Positions 63,318 through 64,000 of a stretch of 64,000 bases of DNA are shown here, one piece after another (the stretch's first letter is position 1; every line of letters starts with the position of its first letter). The translations under genes were made by a program, and so were the position numbers. The stretch lies in NCBI GenBank assembly GCA_022496185.1, contig WTXG01000008.1, positions 434,001 through 498,000 of the forward strand. The letters are read 5' to 3'. This DNA is from Multifurca ochricompacta. Its lineage: Eukaryota; Basidiomycota; Agaricomycetes; Russulales; Russulaceae. The notes below the pieces were generated by a model, which worked only from the letters and a program-made list of their open reading frames with translations, was not told the origin of the DNA and made no database searches.

Positions 63318-64000
63318 CACTTCTCAGCACCGCTTACTTGGCTTTCAGTTCATCGGACGCAATCAGCGAGATCTCCGACTGCGATCTCGAACAGGTAAGT
63401 TTCAACGGTCCGCATTCGTGAGCACCCTTGTTTCAGTTTGGCGCGGGGCTAATTCATGCCTCGTGTCCTATGATGGCGGTGGGTGGCAGCGCTTAAGGCT
63501 ATGTATGACCGCCTCTCGCCGGTGTCCTCGCACCACTATGGCTCTAACCATTTCTATTTCAATTTGCATCAGACCCGGAAAGGTATCACTTCTGAGCATT
63601 CCTTGGCAGGCAATCGACCGAATTGGTCGGACGGCGCGCCGTAGTGTGGACACGCACATCAGGAACATATTTTCGCAGTCGCGCATCTGTACAAGCATCC
63701 GCCGCATATCGGCTCTTTTCGCGTTTAGCGCCAATCTTCGTATGTTATTCCAGGCTTATGCTTCTTGCCCGCTAACCGGGCACTGCAGCGGCTGTAGTCG
63801 ACGAGTTGGAGAGGCCGGAACTTATTTTACCTTCTGTTGATCTTACTGCAAGGAGCGAACGGTCACAAACACCCCATAAGACACTGACCCTCCCTGTTTC
63901 TTCTGTCAACATAGAACAGGCCCAGTCACACGACCTACATGTAAGAGGTTCTACGAACGTGGCCCATGAGGTAAAGCTAGGACCAAGAGAGGCATTAAAT
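63318..64000 (+). CDS. Partial unknown gene running off the right edge
   Basis: Coding-like segments on the plus strand: a likely first exon MPLLSTAYLAFSSSD ending at a GTAAGT donor (about 63393), a middle segment QAIDRIGRTARRSVDTHIR, and a final open segment PAVVDELERPELILPSVD continuing to the window end. The last two are joined by an intron (about 63739-63787, GTATGT to CTAACCGGGCACTGCAG) in phase. The stretch around 63460-63600 does not resolve into one frame, so the model is incomplete. No family is recognised. Confidence 0.4.

Overview
This window is nuclear DNA of a filamentous basidiomycete, most likely an Agaricomycete. The genes are dense, lie on both strands and carry many short GT-AG introns of about 45-65 bases. 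Several proteins read most naturally as basidiomycete families: a BSD2/NDFIP-type protein, a Cys-rich type I membrane protein, a two-module secreted protein and a DUF427 protein. There are no bacterial-style operons, no rRNA and no CRISPR. Exons below were assembled by reading across splice sites and checking phase by hand. No database was searched, so family names rest on recognised motifs.

Layout. 0-8.7 kb: trehalose-6-phosphate synthase (cut by the left edge), ribosomal stalk protein P0, a 1007-residue helical-repeat protein, and a C3HC zinc-finger (NIPA/Rsm1) protein. 8.9-14.5 kb: a BSD2/NDFIP-like trafficking adaptor, a dead proline iminopeptidase, a HEN1-type small-RNA methyltransferase, and V-ATPase subunit e. 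15.2-21.4 kb: lanosterol 14-alpha-demethylase (CYP51), a mitochondrial RNB-type 3'-5' exoribonuclease, and a Lys-rich nuclear-type protein. 23.1-29.5 kb: an STK16/Env7-type kinase, a disordered protein, and VPS51 of the GARP tether. 29.6-33.9 kb: a Cys-rich membrane protein, a DUF427 protein, a tRNA-Gly(GCC) with an intron, and a metallophosphatase. 35.2-42 kb: a methionine/LAT-type permease, a secreted two-module protein, and COX4. 42.2-50.2 kb: a Ser-rich protein, ERG28, and an F-box/LRR-type protein. 50.6-61 kb: a vacuolar Ca2+/H+ exchanger, the peroxisomal multifunctional beta-oxidation enzyme FOX2, and a B-type cyclin. 61.4-64 kb: an FHA protein and a partial unknown gene.

The genes are mostly housekeeping functions placed side by side, not a pathway cluster. 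Two sterol genes (CYP51, ERG28) lie about 30 kb apart. V-ATPase subunit e and the Ca2+/H+ exchanger both serve the vacuole, which is functional overlap and not evidence of a cluster.

Two features stand out. First, about sixteen places in nine genes need exactly one extra base to restore a conserved frame, often in a homopolymer. This looks like uncorrected deletions in a long-read assembly and will damage automatic gene models. Second, several genes have microexons of 7-25 bases, and four introns appear to use GC instead of GT at the donor. I see no convincing new multi-gene system. The most biologically interesting items are the fungal HEN1, the decayed peptidase with a stop beside its nucleophile, and the duplicated secreted module.
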